A DNA stretch of 64,000 bases from Paraburkholderia atlantica. Lineage in GTDB: Bacteria; Pseudomonadota; Gammaproteobacteria; Burkholderiales; Burkholderiaceae. How positions within the stretch are numbered: the first letter of the stretch is position 1; each line of letters opens with the position of its first letter. Position numbers and translations under genes: made by a program. The stretch spans positions 62,001-126,000 of the forward strand of contig NZ_WHNQ01000010.1 of the NCBI RefSeq assembly GCF_009362785.1, in the 5' to 3' direction. Of this stretch, positions 51,042 through 59,912 are shown piece by piece. A model generated the notes under the pieces. The model had not been told where the DNA came from and made no database searches. It saw nothing but the letters and a program-made list of their open reading frames with translations.

Positions 51042-52364
51042 TCAGTAGCCGACGAACGGGGAGGGACCGCCGCTCGCGGTCTGGTCGATGTGGTAGTACA
51101 CGTGGCGGCCGTAGAAGAACGGCAGACCCAGGTCGAAGCTGGCGTTGACGCCGATCTGACCGGCGAGGTTGTTGAACGCGAAGTTGCTGCCGTTCGCGAA
51201 CAGCGTCTGCGCGCTCAGAATGCCGATGCTCGCGACCGCCGACACCTTGTTCAAGCCCACCAGCGTGACCGTGCGGGTCTGCGCCGACGACGGGCAATAG
51301 AAGCCCGCGAACTGGCTGCCGCACAGCGTGATCGAGCTATCGGTGAAGAAATAGCCGTTCGAGCCGGAATCGAGGAACGCCTGGACCGTCGTGCCATTGA
51401 ATGTGCTGTTGTTGAGGTTGCCGAATGGGTCGGTCGTGAAGACCTGCGCAGCGGCAAGCGGGTTGTTCCCCTGCGTGCCGATGCCGAACACCAGCGTGCC
51501 GGTCGCCGACGCCTGCCCGAAGTTCGACACGGGTGCCATCTGCACGATCACGCCGTTGTTGTCGAGCGGGAAGTTCGCGACCGGGTTCGCCACCTGTTGC
51601 GTGAGCGGCACCGCGGTGCGCGTGCACGACGTGCCGTTCGGGCAGGCGAAGTAGTTGCTGTAGGTCGCCGCGGTCAACGGGTTCGCACACGTCGCGCCGC
51701 AATCGGTCAGCGCGGTGCCGACGCCGAGAATGCCGTTGGCGCCCAGATCGCTGACCGTGTTTTCGGGCGAGCCGCTGCCGCAGCCGCGCGTGGGTACCGT
51801 GCTCGTGGGCTTGTCGCCGATGATCTGCAACGGGATCGCGCCGGTCGTCGTTTCACCGCCGATCGTCACGACCGCGGTGCGCACCGAGCCCCACGTGAAG
51901 CCGTCCGCGAACGTCGCGCACTCGGCGAGCTGCGCGCCGTTGCTGCCGATCGTGCTGACCGGCAGCGCGCCGAGCAGCGTCGAATTGAGCACGGAACTGA
52001 CCACGCGTAAGCCGAACGAGCCGGTGTCGAGCTGGACGTTGTTGATGGTCTGGCAGTTGGTGGTCGAGCCCGGCGCGCAGATCGTCACGCTGACGGTCGG
52101 GATATTGATGACGCCGGCCGCGCCCCGGCCGACCGTGATCGGCACCGTGTTCGACGCGTTCGCGGAGATCGGCTGCTGGGTCGGGCTGGGCGGCAGCGAA
52201 CCGCCGTTCAGTCCGTTCGACGTGCCGCCGCCATTGTTGGAACCGGAGTTGTCATCGCCACCGCCACCGCCTCCGCCGCAGGCGACGAGCGTCGCCGCCA
52301 GCAGCACGGCAAGCGCGGCCTGCATCCAGCCTTTCAGATTCGCGGTCGTGAGCATGATTCGCAT
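51042..52364 (-). CDS. DUF3443 lipoprotein, probable pepsin-like aspartic protease
   Basis: A 440-residue exported protein of the DUF3443 family. Residues 1-29 are a lipoprotein signal ending ATLVAC, followed by a glycine run and a flexible linker to about residue 70. The rest carries landmarks of bilobal aspartic proteases: QLDTGSFGLRVV at 111-122, GANGILGVG at 208-216, AFLDSGSNGYFF at 329-340 and DLGLPFFYGRHVYYHID at 411-427. The two D-T/S-G-S motifs are 219 residues apart, as expected for two lobes. Nine further cysteines suggest disulphides. Protease activity is inference. Starts at ATG 52364 with GAGGA upstream, 14 bp after the DUF2844 gene. Confidence 0.85.
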   Translation of the reverse strand: MRIMLTTANLKGWMQAALAVLLAATLVACGGGGGGGDDNSGSNNGGGTSNGLNGGSLPPSPTQQPISANASNTVPITVGRGAAGVINIPTVSVTICAPGSTTNCQTINNVQLDTGSFGLRVVSSVLNSTLLGALPVSTIGSNGAQLAECATFADGFTWGSVRTAVVTIGGETTTGAIPLQIIGDKPTSTVPTRGCGSGSPENTVSDLGANGILGVGTALTDCGATCANPLTAATYSNYFACPNGTSCTRTAVPLTQQVANPVANFPLDNNGVIVQMAPVSNFGQASATGTLVFGIGTQGNNPLAAAQVFTTDPFGNLNNSTFNGTTVQAFLDSGSNGYFFTDSSITLCGSQFAGFYCPSSAQTRTVTLVGLNKVSAVASIGILSAQTLFANGSNFAFNNLAGQIGVNASFDLGLPFFYGRHVYYHIDQTASGGPSPFVGY

Positions 52365-52378
52365 CGTCGTCCTCGCCG

Positions 52379-52924
52379 TTACTGGATGTCGGAACCGCTG
52401 ACGCCGGCCGGCAGCGCCGACGGCAGCCACGCGACGCCGCTGAACGCGCCCATATGGCCGCCCGAACGCACCACGATGTCGCTGTCGTTCACGGCGACCG
52501 GCCCGCGCGCGTTGCCGCGCGCGGCCCGAGCGGCCTTCACGCCGGCCACGTACTGCGGGAAATAACTGCCGAGCAGATCATTGAGATCCGGCATTTGCGG
52601 ACCACGCCACGCAATGCCGAATACCGCGCCACTGGTGCTCAGATATTCGCGCACCACGGTGCCGTTGCCGAACGTGGTCTCGCGTACCGTGTAGGAAGCG
52701 GGTGTGGAAGAGGTGGAAGATGCGCCGCTCGCTTGAGAACGCATCACACTTTGCGATGATCCGCTGGCGGGCTGCACCACACGGGACGATACCGACGCGT
52801 CGGACGGGGGGGTAAGCGGCGCGCTGCCCAGCGCTGCATGGGCTGACTGCGCGGCCGTCAGGGCCAGTAACGAACATGGCAACACGAGCGCCGTGACTCC
52901 GGCGCGACCAATACGACTCCACAT
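52379..52924 (-). CDS. DUF2844 exported protein
   Basis: A 181-residue protein with a Sec signal peptide (GVTALVLPCSLLALTAAQSA then HA, cleavage about residue 31), a Ser/Ala-rich linker and a small C-terminal domain with SYTVRETTFGNGTVVREYLS and TSGAVFGIAWRGPQMPDLND. It matches the DUF2844 family, which I know only as a partner of DUF3443. ATG at 52924 follows AGGAAT. It is the first gene of a two-gene operon. Possible substrate, inhibitor or chaperone of the DUF3443 protein; nothing in the sequence decides. Confidence 0.82.
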   Translation of the reverse strand: MWSRIGRAGVTALVLPCSLLALTAAQSAHAALGSAPLTPPSDASVSSRVVQPASGSSQSVMRSQASGASSTSSTPASYTVRETTFGNGTVVREYLSTSGAVFGIAWRGPQMPDLNDLLGSYFPQYVAGVKAARAARGNARGPVAVNDSDIVVRSGGHMGAFSGVAWLPSALPAGVSGSDIQ

Positions 52925-53261
52925 GAGAAATTCCTCCCGGGCCGCGGTACGCTTCGCCGATTGCTCGAAGCGGCCGCTTTTAGGCAGATGATACGGCACC
53001 GCCGCGGCCGCAATGCTGAGGGATGTCCTCACCACGCGACTGCCCGGCGTTGCGCGGGCCGGGTGCCGTACCGCTTTGACCTCGTAGTATGCCTGCGGAT
53101 TCTTTCAGCCGGCGCAAGGTGCGCCCGCATGTGCGACTTACCGACTATTACTAGCAGGAAATCGTACGGAAGATCGGGAGTCGGTGCTAATTGAACGCGT
53201 GTTTGGCGTAAATCGCGGAGAAACCACCAGCCCGGCGCGCTTGCCGGGCCTAATCGCTTGC
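52925..53261. other. Intergenic region between cheZ and the DUF2844 operon
   Basis: 337 bp without a supported gene. The right part should carry the DUF2844 promoter only if it lies at 52925-53100; the AT-richer stretch 53140-53210 is the best place. An inverted repeat CCCGGC/GCCGGG at 53231-53248, 14 bp after the cheZ stop, is a candidate cheZ terminator with a weak T tail. Confidence 0.5.
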
Positions 53262-53972
53262 TCAGAAACCGAGGCTAGCGAGCAGATCGTCGACCTGCGA
53301 TTGATCCTGGACCACATCCGTCTTGCCTTCCGGATTGATCTGCGGACCGTTGAGCAGATGCTCGGGGCTGCCCGTCGACGACACCTCGGCCTTCAGGGCC
53401 GCCGCGTGCGCCGCGAACTGCTCGCGCCTCTCGAGCGCGATGTTCTCGACCAGCACGCCGAGCAGCTGCTGCTCGATCAGATAGACGACCTCGGTGATCT
53501 TCTTGATCACCTGGCCGGTCAGATCCTGGAAGTCCTGCGCGAGCATGATCTCCATCAGCTGCGAGTTGGTCGCGCTGGTCGAGTCGGGCACGCCGCGCAG
53601 GAAGGTGCGCGTGTCGTTCATCAGCGCGCGCACTTCCTCGCGTTCGATCGGCGCCGCGTACCACTGCTCCCAGCGCGCGTCGAGCGTGCCCGCGTCTTTC
53701 TGCAACTGCTCCTGGATCGGCTTCGCGATGTCGATCGCCGACAGCACGCGCTCGGCGGCCTGCTCGGTCATGTTGGCGATGTACTTCAGCCGATCGCGCG
53801 CGTCGGGCACGGCTTCGGCCGCGCGCTCGACGTGCTTGTCGAGCCCGAGCTCGCGCATCGAATCGCGCAACGTGCGCGTCAGTTGACCGATGCGCGCGAG
53901 GATGCGGTCCGACGCGAAGTCGCCGCTATCGTTGCCCGCTTCGGCGCCAGGCGTTTGGGTCGGCGGCGTCAC
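53262..53972 (-). CDS. cheZ: CheY-phosphate phosphatase CheZ
   Basis: A 236-residue helical protein. The long four-helix bundle includes MLAQDFQDLTGQVIKKITEV, where the Asp-Gln pair of QDFQDLTGQ holds the catalytic glutamine. The C-terminal QVDDLLASLGF is the CheY-binding helix. It dephosphorylates CheY-P and ends the signal. The start is GTG at 53972, one base after the cheY stop region. Last gene of the che operon. Confidence 0.96.
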   Translation of the reverse strand: MTPPTQTPGAEAGNDSGDFASDRILARIGQLTRTLRDSMRELGLDKHVERAAEAVPDARDRLKYIANMTEQAAERVLSAIDIAKPIQEQLQKDAGTLDARWEQWYAAPIEREEVRALMNDTRTFLRGVPDSTSATNSQLMEIMLAQDFQDLTGQVIKKITEVVYLIEQQLLGVLVENIALERREQFAAHAAALKAEVSSTGSPEHLLNGPQINPEGKTDVVQDQSQVDDLLASLGF

Positions 53973-53973
53973 G

Positions 53974-54369
53974 TCAGCTCCCGGCTTTCGCCATCTTCTC
54001 GAGGATCTTGTTGAGCTTCTCGTCGAGCGTCGCGGCCGTGAACGGCTTGACGACGTAACCGCTCGCGCCGGCCTGCGCCGCCGCGATGATGTTCTCCTTC
54101 TTCGACTCGGCCGTCACCATCAGCACCGGCAGATGCGCGAGGCTCGCGTCGGCGCGGATTTCCTTCAGCATCGCGAGGCCGTCGAGGTTCGGCATGTTCC
54201 AGTCCGAGATCACGAACTCGTAGCTGCCGCTGCGCAGACGCGCGAGACCGGCCTGGCCGTCTTCCGCCTCGTCGACGTTCGAGTAGCCCAGTTCCTTCAG
54301 CAGGTTGCGGACGATCCGGCGCATCGTCGGAAAATCGTCAACCACCAGAATCTTCATTCCCTTATCCAT
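53974..54369 (-). CDS. cheY: Chemotaxis response regulator CheY
   Basis: A 131-residue single receiver domain, almost canonical. Acidic pocket in ILVVDDFPTMRRIVRNLL (Asp 11-12), phosphorylation site in FVISDWNMPNLDGL (Asp 57), Thr in VLMVTAE and Lys in GYVVKPF. Phosphorylated by CheA, it binds FliM and reverses rotation. It lies between cheB and cheZ, the classic order, so it is the main output CheY. Confidence 0.97.
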   Translation of the reverse strand: MDKGMKILVVDDFPTMRRIVRNLLKELGYSNVDEAEDGQAGLARLRSGSYEFVISDWNMPNLDGLAMLKEIRADASLAHLPVLMVTAESKKENIIAAAQAGASGYVVKPFTAATLDEKLNKILEKMAKAGS

Positions 54370-54430
54370 TTCTATCCCTTTGCTTGATCCATGTTGCGGC
54401 GTTGAACCGCGTCATTCCATCCGGCACGCA

Positions 54431-55519
54431 TCATACCCGCTGAACGCGGTCACCCATCGACGACAAACGCGCCATCACGCGCCGGCTCATGTCCGGCAGC
54501 GAGGCGATTTCGTCGGCCGCGCCGAGCGCGATCGCCTCGCGCGGCATGCCGAACACGATGCAGCTCGCTTCGTCCTGCGCCAGTGTGTAGGCACCGGCCT
54601 TTTTCATCTCCAGCAGACCGGCCGCGCCGTCGCGCCCCATGCCGGTCAGAATCACGCCGACCGCGTTCTTGCCCGCATGCTGCGCGGCCGAGCGGAACAG
54701 CACATCGACCGACGGACGATGCCGGTTCACCGGCGGGTCGTCGGACAGATGCGCAATATAGTTCGCACCGCTCCTCGCGAGCAACAGATGCGCGTGGCCC
54801 GGCGCGATGTACGCGTGCCCCGGCAGCACCCGCTCGCCGTGCTCTGCTTCTTTAACGGTAATCCGGCACAAACCATTGAGGCGTTGCGCGAAAGATTTCG
54901 TAAAGCCCGGCGGCATATGCTGCGCGATCAGCACCGCGGGCGCATCGGGCGGCAGCGGCACCAGCACTTCGCGAATCGCCTCGGTGCCGCCCGTCGACGC
55001 ACCGACGATGACCAGCTTCTCGGTACTGAGCAGCGGGTTGTTGAAGAGCGGCGCGGAGCCGACCGTCGCGTGCGCCGCGTGCGCGGCCGCATGCTGCGCG
55101 GGGGCCGCCTGGCGCACGCGCGCGCGGGCCGCCGCGCGAACCTTGTCGGCGAGCTTTTCCGCGTAGTCGAGCATGCCGTCGCGAATACCGACCTTCGGCT
55201 TGGTCACGAAATCGACCGCGCCGAGTTCGAGCGCGCGCAGCGTGATTTCGTTGCCGCGCTCGGTCAGCGACGACACCATCACGACCGGCATCGGCCGCAG
55301 ACGCATCAGCTTCTCGAGAAAATCGAGGCCGTCCATGCGCGGCATTTCGACGTCAAGCGTCAACACGTCCGGGTTGTGCTGCTTGATGAGCTCGCGCGCG
55401 ACGAGCGGATCGGGCGCCGTCGCCACCACCGTCATGTCCGGCTGGCCATTGATGATCTCGGTCATCAGGCTGCGGATCAGCGCCGAATCGTCGACGCACA
55501 ATACCTTGATCTTTTGCAC
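54431..55519 (-). CDS. cheB: Chemotaxis methylesterase CheB
   Basis: A 362-residue response regulator with receiver domain (VLCVDDSALIRSLMTEIING, DVLTLDVEMPRMDGLDFLEK) and a C-terminal methylesterase domain. Catalytic residues are visible: Ser in VIVGASTGGTEAIRE, His in LIAQHMPPGFTKSFAQRLNG and Asp in VILTGMGRDGAAGL. Two GTG starts exist; the one at 55519 is chosen because AGGAGG is 10 bases upstream, while it is only one base from GTG 55528. Removes methyl groups from receptors. Confidence 0.95.
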   Translation of the reverse strand: MQKIKVLCVDDSALIRSLMTEIINGQPDMTVVATAPDPLVARELIKQHNPDVLTLDVEMPRMDGLDFLEKLMRLRPMPVVMVSSLTERGNEITLRALELGAVDFVTKPKVGIRDGMLDYAEKLADKVRAAARARVRQAAPAQHAAAHAAHATVGSAPLFNNPLLSTEKLVIVGASTGGTEAIREVLVPLPPDAPAVLIAQHMPPGFTKSFAQRLNGLCRITVKEAEHGERVLPGHAYIAPGHAHLLLARSGANYIAHLSDDPPVNRHRPSVDVLFRSAAQHAGKNAVGVILTGMGRDGAAGLLEMKKAGAYTLAQDEASCIVFGMPREAIALGAADEIASLPDMSRRVMARLSSMGDRVQRV

Positions 55520-55524
55520 AGCGC

Positions 55525-56238
55525 TCACGCCTCCTCTGTGGTTCTGGCGTTGTTGGAATGAATCGGGCGCGGGCTCGCGCCGAACAGTTCGATTTTCGGC
55601 CGCGCGGCGGCCGGCTTCGCGAACAGCTCGACCCGGCTGCGCGCCGCGGCGAGCCGCTCGGCGCGCGCTTCGGCGCTCTGCCGCACGAGCGCCTGTTCGC
55701 GCTCGGCGACGCCCGCTTCCTGTTGCAAGCGCAGTTTCTTCACCATCACCTGACCGGTGCGCGGCATGAACGCGACCTTGCGCGGATGCGAGCCCTGCAG
55801 GTCCTCGGCGACGATGCGGATCTTTTCGGTGGCCAGATAGCGGCGCACGAACTCCGAGTTGCGATCGCCGATGTTCATCGTCGTCATACCCGCGAGCACC
55901 GCGCCGCCGCCGAACACCTTGGCCTCGAAGCGCTCGCGCCGGCCGCCCGCCTTGATCAGTTCGTTGATCAGCACTTCCATCGCGTACGCGCCGTAGCGCA
56001 TCGAGTCCGACGCGGCCTGCGCGACGTCGGCGCCGTCGTCCGGCAGCATGAAGTGATTCATGCCGCCGATGCCCGCGGTGCGGTCCTGGATGCAGGCCGC
56101 GACGCACGAGCCGAGCACGGTCACGAGCACCATGTCTTCGCTCGTCGTGTAGAACTCGTTGGGCAACAGCTTCACGCCGGGGCGCTGGAAGTGGTTGTCG
56201 TAGTACAGGTTCGAAGCGATCGGCAGCGTGCTGCTCAT
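55525..56238 (-). CDS. cheD: Chemoreceptor glutamine deamidase CheD
   Basis: A 237-residue protein. The active-site cysteine is in TVLGSCVAACIQDRTAGIGG, and the histidine lies in NHFMLP; both define CheD. It converts Gln to Glu on receptors. The C-terminal 60 residues are Ala/Arg-rich and charged, beyond the usual CheD length of about 160-200. Overlaps cheR by 4 bp (ATGA) and ends just before cheB. Confidence 0.95.
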   Translation of the reverse strand: MSSTLPIASNLYYDNHFQRPGVKLLPNEFYTTSEDMVLVTVLGSCVAACIQDRTAGIGGMNHFMLPDDGADVAQAASDSMRYGAYAMEVLINELIKAGGRRERFEAKVFGGGAVLAGMTTMNIGDRNSEFVRRYLATEKIRIVAEDLQGSHPRKVAFMPRTGQVMVKKLRLQQEAGVAEREQALVRQSAEARAERLAAARSRVELFAKPAAARPKIELFGASPRPIHSNNARTTEEA

Positions 56239-57197
56239 GCGGCCACCCCGCTCGATTGAAGCGCGTCATGCGCGTGGCCGCGCGACGGCGCGCGCGCGCC
56301 GCTGGCGTCGCGCGTCAGTTCATAGACGGTCTGGCCGCGCAGCCGGAACGCCTGCGTCACGTACGTGAAGTTTTCCGAATGGCCGGCAAACAGCAGGCCG
56401 CCCGGCTTCACCAGCGGCTCGAAGCGCGTCAGCACCTGCGCCTGCGTCGGCTTGTCGAAATAGATCATCACGTTGCGGCAGAAGATCGCGTCGAACTGCG
56501 TGCGCAACTGGTAATCGCGATCGGTCAGGTTCAATTGCTCGAAGCGCACGAGCGCGCGCACTTCGGGACGCACCTTGACCATCCCCGCATGCGCGCCCGT
56601 GCCCTTCAGGAAGAAGCGCTTCAGGCGCTCGGGCGACAGGTGCTTGACCTGGTCGAACTGGTAGACGCCGGCCTCGGCCTTCGCGAGCACCTGGGTGTCG
56701 ATGTCGGTCGCGAGCACCGACGCCTGGCGCGCGCCGGTCTCGCCGAGCGCCTCGATCAGCGTCATCGCGATCGAGTACGGCTCCTCGCCCGTCGATGCCG
56801 CCGAGCACCACACCGACACCGGTTGCGAACGGCGCGGCACGAACTCGGCGAGGATCGGAAAGTGATGGGCTTCGCGGAAGAACGCGGTCAGGTTGGTGGT
56901 CAGCGCATTGGTGAACGCTTCCCACTCGGCCGGATCGTTTTCCGCTTCGAGCAGATCGAGATACTGGCGGAACGTATCGATGCCGCGCGCCCGCAAGCGT
57001 CGCGCGAGGCGGCTATACGCCATGTCGCGCTTGTGGTCCGACAGCGAGATGCCCGCCACGCGATGAATCAGATCGCGGATGCGGGCGAAATCCGCCGCCG
57101 TGAATTCGAAATCGCGTCCCGTCTCGACGGACCTGGCCGGCTCCGTGCCGTCAGGCGCCGCCCGTACGGGACGTTGTGTTGCGCGCGTTGCCATCAT
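56235..57197 (-). CDS. cheR: Chemotaxis methyltransferase CheR
   Basis: A 320-residue SAM-dependent methyltransferase. N-terminal helical part: FARIRDLIHRVAGISLSDHK; core: VSVWCSAASTGEEPYSIAMT (SAM-binding GEEPYS), VLATDIDTQVLAKAEAGVY, and FDAIFCRNVMIYFDKPTQAQ. It methylates receptor glutamates. ATG 57197 or 57194 are equally possible; TTG at 57200 precedes them. 204 bp separate it from the receptor gene. Confidence 0.95.
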   Translation of the reverse strand: MMATRATQRPVRAAPDGTEPARSVETGRDFEFTAADFARIRDLIHRVAGISLSDHKRDMAYSRLARRLRARGIDTFRQYLDLLEAENDPAEWEAFTNALTTNLTAFFREAHHFPILAEFVPRRSQPVSVWCSAASTGEEPYSIAMTLIEALGETGARQASVLATDIDTQVLAKAEAGVYQFDQVKHLSPERLKRFFLKGTGAHAGMVKVRPEVRALVRFEQLNLTDRDYQLRTQFDAIFCRNVMIYFDKPTQAQVLTRFEPLVKPGGLLFAGHSENFTYVTQAFRLRGQTVYELTRDASGARAPSRGHAHDALQSSGVAA

Positions 57198-57401
57198 CAA
57201 AATTCCTGTCTGCGATATGAGCCGTCACGCTCGCCGCCCAGCCGGACTGCCTGGGAGGTAGGAATTGTCTTCGCGGGGTCGCGCCCTCCCGCGAGTGCCA
57301 TCGACATACGGCCGGCTCGCGACACGCGTGCTGCGCGTGCTTCGATGCTTCGCCCATCCGCGGGCGCGATGCCGGTTGACCACATATCACTCTGCCGTTG
57401 C

Positions 57402-59261
57402 CTAAAACGTTTCCCAATCCGCGTCCGCGCTTGCCTTCGGCGGGCTCGCCGGAGCGGCGCGCGCGGGCGTGTCGGTCGTGACGCGAGCCGCGGCTGCGGC
57501 CGGCCTGGAGGACTTCAATGCCGGTTCGACGCGTGCGGCTGCGTCGTGCTGGGTCGGGGCCGCCGGCGCCGCCGCGGGCGCCTTCGCTTCGCTGCCCGCG
57601 CCAGCCGGGTTCACCGGAGTCGCCACGCTCGCCGCTTGCGGCGCCGCCTTGGCGAACTGCGCGGAGTTCTGTGCACGCGTCGCCGGTGCGCTCTGACGCG
57701 CCGGTGAGCCGCTCACCTTCCAGCCGCTCAGCACCGCCTGCAACTGCCGCGTCTGGTCTTCGAGCGACGCCGCCGCGGCCGCCGCCTGTTCGACCAGCGC
57801 CGCGTTCTGCTGCGTGACCGAATCCATCTGCACGACCGCGCGATTGACCTGCTCGATGCCGCCCGACTGCTCTTCCGACGCCGCGCTGATCTCGCCCATG
57901 ATGTCCGTCACGCGACGCACCGCCTGCACGATTTCGTCCATCGTCGTGCCCGCGCGGCCGACCAGTTCGGAGCCGCTCTTCACCTTGTCGGCCGAATCGC
58001 CGATCAGCTCCTTGATCTCCTTCGCGGCGCTCGCGCTGCGCTGCGCGAGGCTGCGCACTTCGCCCGCGACGACCGCGAAGCCGCGGCCCTGTTCGCCGGC
58101 GCGGGCGGCTTCGACCGCCGCGTTCAGCGCGAGGATGTTGGTCTGGAATGCGATGCCTTCGATCACGCCGATGATGTCGACGACCTTGTTCGAGCTGGTC
58201 GCGATCTCCTGCATCGTCGTGACGACCTGGCTCACCACCTCGCCGCCGCGCGTCGCGATGTCCGACGCGTTGACGGCGAGCTGGCTCGCCTGGCGCGCGT
58301 TCTCGGTGTTCTGCCGCACGGTGCCGGTCAGCTGATCCATGCTCGACGCGGTTTCCTGCAGCGACGCCGCTTGCTGCTCGGTGCGCTGCGACAGATCGGT
58401 GTTGCCCATCGCAATTTCGCGCGCGCCGGTGTCGATCGACTCGGTGCCGCTGCGTACCGCGCGCAGCATCGTCGCGAGGCTTTCCTGCATCCGCTTGATG
58501 CCCGCGAACAAACGGCCGATTTCGTTGTTGCTGAATGCCTCGACGGGGGTGGACAGGTCGCCCGCGGCGATCCGCTCGAAGCACGCGGTCGCGTCGTTCA
58601 GCGGCTGCACGATGAGCCCGCGCAGCGCGAAGCGGATGCCGACCACCACCAGCAGCGCGAACGCCGTGATCACGCTGATCAGCGTGATCATCAGCGATGT
58701 GTTCGACTGCGCGCTCGCCTCCTGATCGGCTACGCTCTGCTGCAGCGCCTGGATCACCGCGGCGGCGGCCGCGTCGTAGGCGATGAACATCGGACTGATC
58801 CTGGTGTCCGCGACCGCATGATATGCGTCGAGATTGTTCGCGTTCAACGCGGCGAATTCGACGTCGACGCCGTCGTGCATCACCGTCGTATGCCTGGCGA
58901 GCACATCGTCGAGCAAGGGCTGCTCGACGCCGTGCTTCGGCGCGTCGAGATACGCCTGCCAGCTCTGATTGCTCTTGCCGAGCAGCTCCTGCGCGCGATC
59001 GAGTGCCTTCTTCGCCTCGTCCGCGTTGCCGGCGGCCGTCAGCGTGTTGAAGCGTTCGATCGCGATGCGCGAGCGCAACAAATACGCCGACGCGTCGTCG
59101 AGCGCATGAATCGCGACCAGTTCACCGCGCGCGATGCGATCGAGCGAGCCGCTCGCGCGATTCAGCGCGGTCAGCCCAAGCGCGCCGACCGCCACGGTCA
59201 GCGTCACCAGAAGAATCCCCACCATCGTCAGCGATGTGCGGATCGACCACCTGCTCAGCAT
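57402..59261 (-). CDS. Methyl-accepting chemotaxis protein with C-terminal CheR tether
   Basis: A 619-residue chemoreceptor. First membrane helix about residues 8-32 (TSLTMVGILLVTLTVAVGAL), four-helix-bundle (Tar-like) ligand domain to about 190, second helix MITLISVITAFALLVVVGIR, HAMP, then methyl-accepting domain with the tip EAARAGEQGRGFAVVAGEVR. The last residues DWETF match the NWETF-type CheR/CheB docking pentapeptide after an Ala/Pro linker of about 90 residues. It is in the che operon between cheW and cheR. Ligand unknown. Confidence 0.94.
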   Translation of the reverse strand: MLSRWSIRTSLTMVGILLVTLTVAVGALGLTALNRASGSLDRIARGELVAIHALDDASAYLLRSRIAIERFNTLTAAGNADEAKKALDRAQELLGKSNQSWQAYLDAPKHGVEQPLLDDVLARHTTVMHDGVDVEFAALNANNLDAYHAVADTRISPMFIAYDAAAAAVIQALQQSVADQEASAQSNTSLMITLISVITAFALLVVVGIRFALRGLIVQPLNDATACFERIAAGDLSTPVEAFSNNEIGRLFAGIKRMQESLATMLRAVRSGTESIDTGAREIAMGNTDLSQRTEQQAASLQETASSMDQLTGTVRQNTENARQASQLAVNASDIATRGGEVVSQVVTTMQEIATSSNKVVDIIGVIEGIAFQTNILALNAAVEAARAGEQGRGFAVVAGEVRSLAQRSASAAKEIKELIGDSADKVKSGSELVGRAGTTMDEIVQAVRRVTDIMGEISAASEEQSGGIEQVNRAVVQMDSVTQQNAALVEQAAAAAASLEDQTRQLQAVLSGWKVSGSPARQSAPATRAQNSAQFAKAAPQAASVATPVNPAGAGSEAKAPAAAPAAPTQHDAAARVEPALKSSRPAAAAARVTTDTPARAAPASPPKASADADWETF

Positions 59262-59300
59262 GTTGATGCTCCTTGTGCCGGGTTCCGTTACTGCTTGCCG

Positions 59301-59834
59301 TCAGACGCCGAGCGTTTCGGTCAGCGCCATCTCGGAGCTGGTCATCAGCTTCTCGATGTCCATCAGGATCAGCATGCGGCCGTCGACGGTGCCGAGGCCG
59401 GTCAGGTACTCGGTCGTCAGCGTCGCGCCGAATTCCGGCGCCGGCATGATCTGGTCGACCGTCAGCGTCAGCACGTCCGACACGCCGTCCACGACCATGC
59501 CGACCACGCGATGCGCGACGTTCAGGATGATTACGACGGTCTGATGGTCGTACTCGACGCGGCCCAGATGGAACTTGATCCGCATATCGACGATCGGCAC
59601 GATGATGCCGCGCAGGTTGATCACGCCCTTGATGAACTCGGGCGCGTTGGCGATGCGGGTTACGTTGTCGTAGCCGCGGATCTCCTGCACCTTCAGGATG
59701 TCGATGCCGTATTCTTCCGCGCCGAGCGTGAAGACGAGGAATTCCTGACCGCCGGCGTCCGCCTGCGCGTCGCGGCGGCCATTCGTACCGCTCGCGTTTG
59801 CGACGCTCGAATTGATGGATTGGACTTCTGCCAC
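59301..59834 (-). CDS. cheW: Chemotaxis coupling protein CheW
   Basis: A 177-residue adaptor joining receptors to CheA. A 30-residue variable arm precedes the CheW core: LVFTLGAEEYGIDILKVQEI with RGYDNVTRIANAPEFIKGVI, then NLRGIIVPIVDMRIKF and VVGMVVDGVSDVLTL. GTG at 59834 (VAEVQ) is chosen; a TTG at 59846 would add four residues. It lies 78 bp after cheA. Confidence 0.95.
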   Translation of the reverse strand: MAEVQSINSSVANASGTNGRRDAQADAGGQEFLVFTLGAEEYGIDILKVQEIRGYDNVTRIANAPEFIKGVINLRGIIVPIVDMRIKFHLGRVEYDHQTVVIILNVAHRVVGMVVDGVSDVLTLTVDQIMPAPEFGATLTTEYLTGLGTVDGRMLILMDIEKLMTSSEMALTETLGV

Positions 59835-59912
59835 GTTAGCCCCCAAACGGTTGGGATAAATTGAATTGAAGTTGTGTTGCGATGTCTGTCAGTACCGTGT
59901 TTGCTGCATGCG

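Noticed and set aside
54431..56269. Apparent 612-residue fusion ahead of CheB
   Set aside because: Only the last 362 residues are CheB. The front part is an out-of-frame reading of cheD; a ribosome site marks the real CheB start at 55519.
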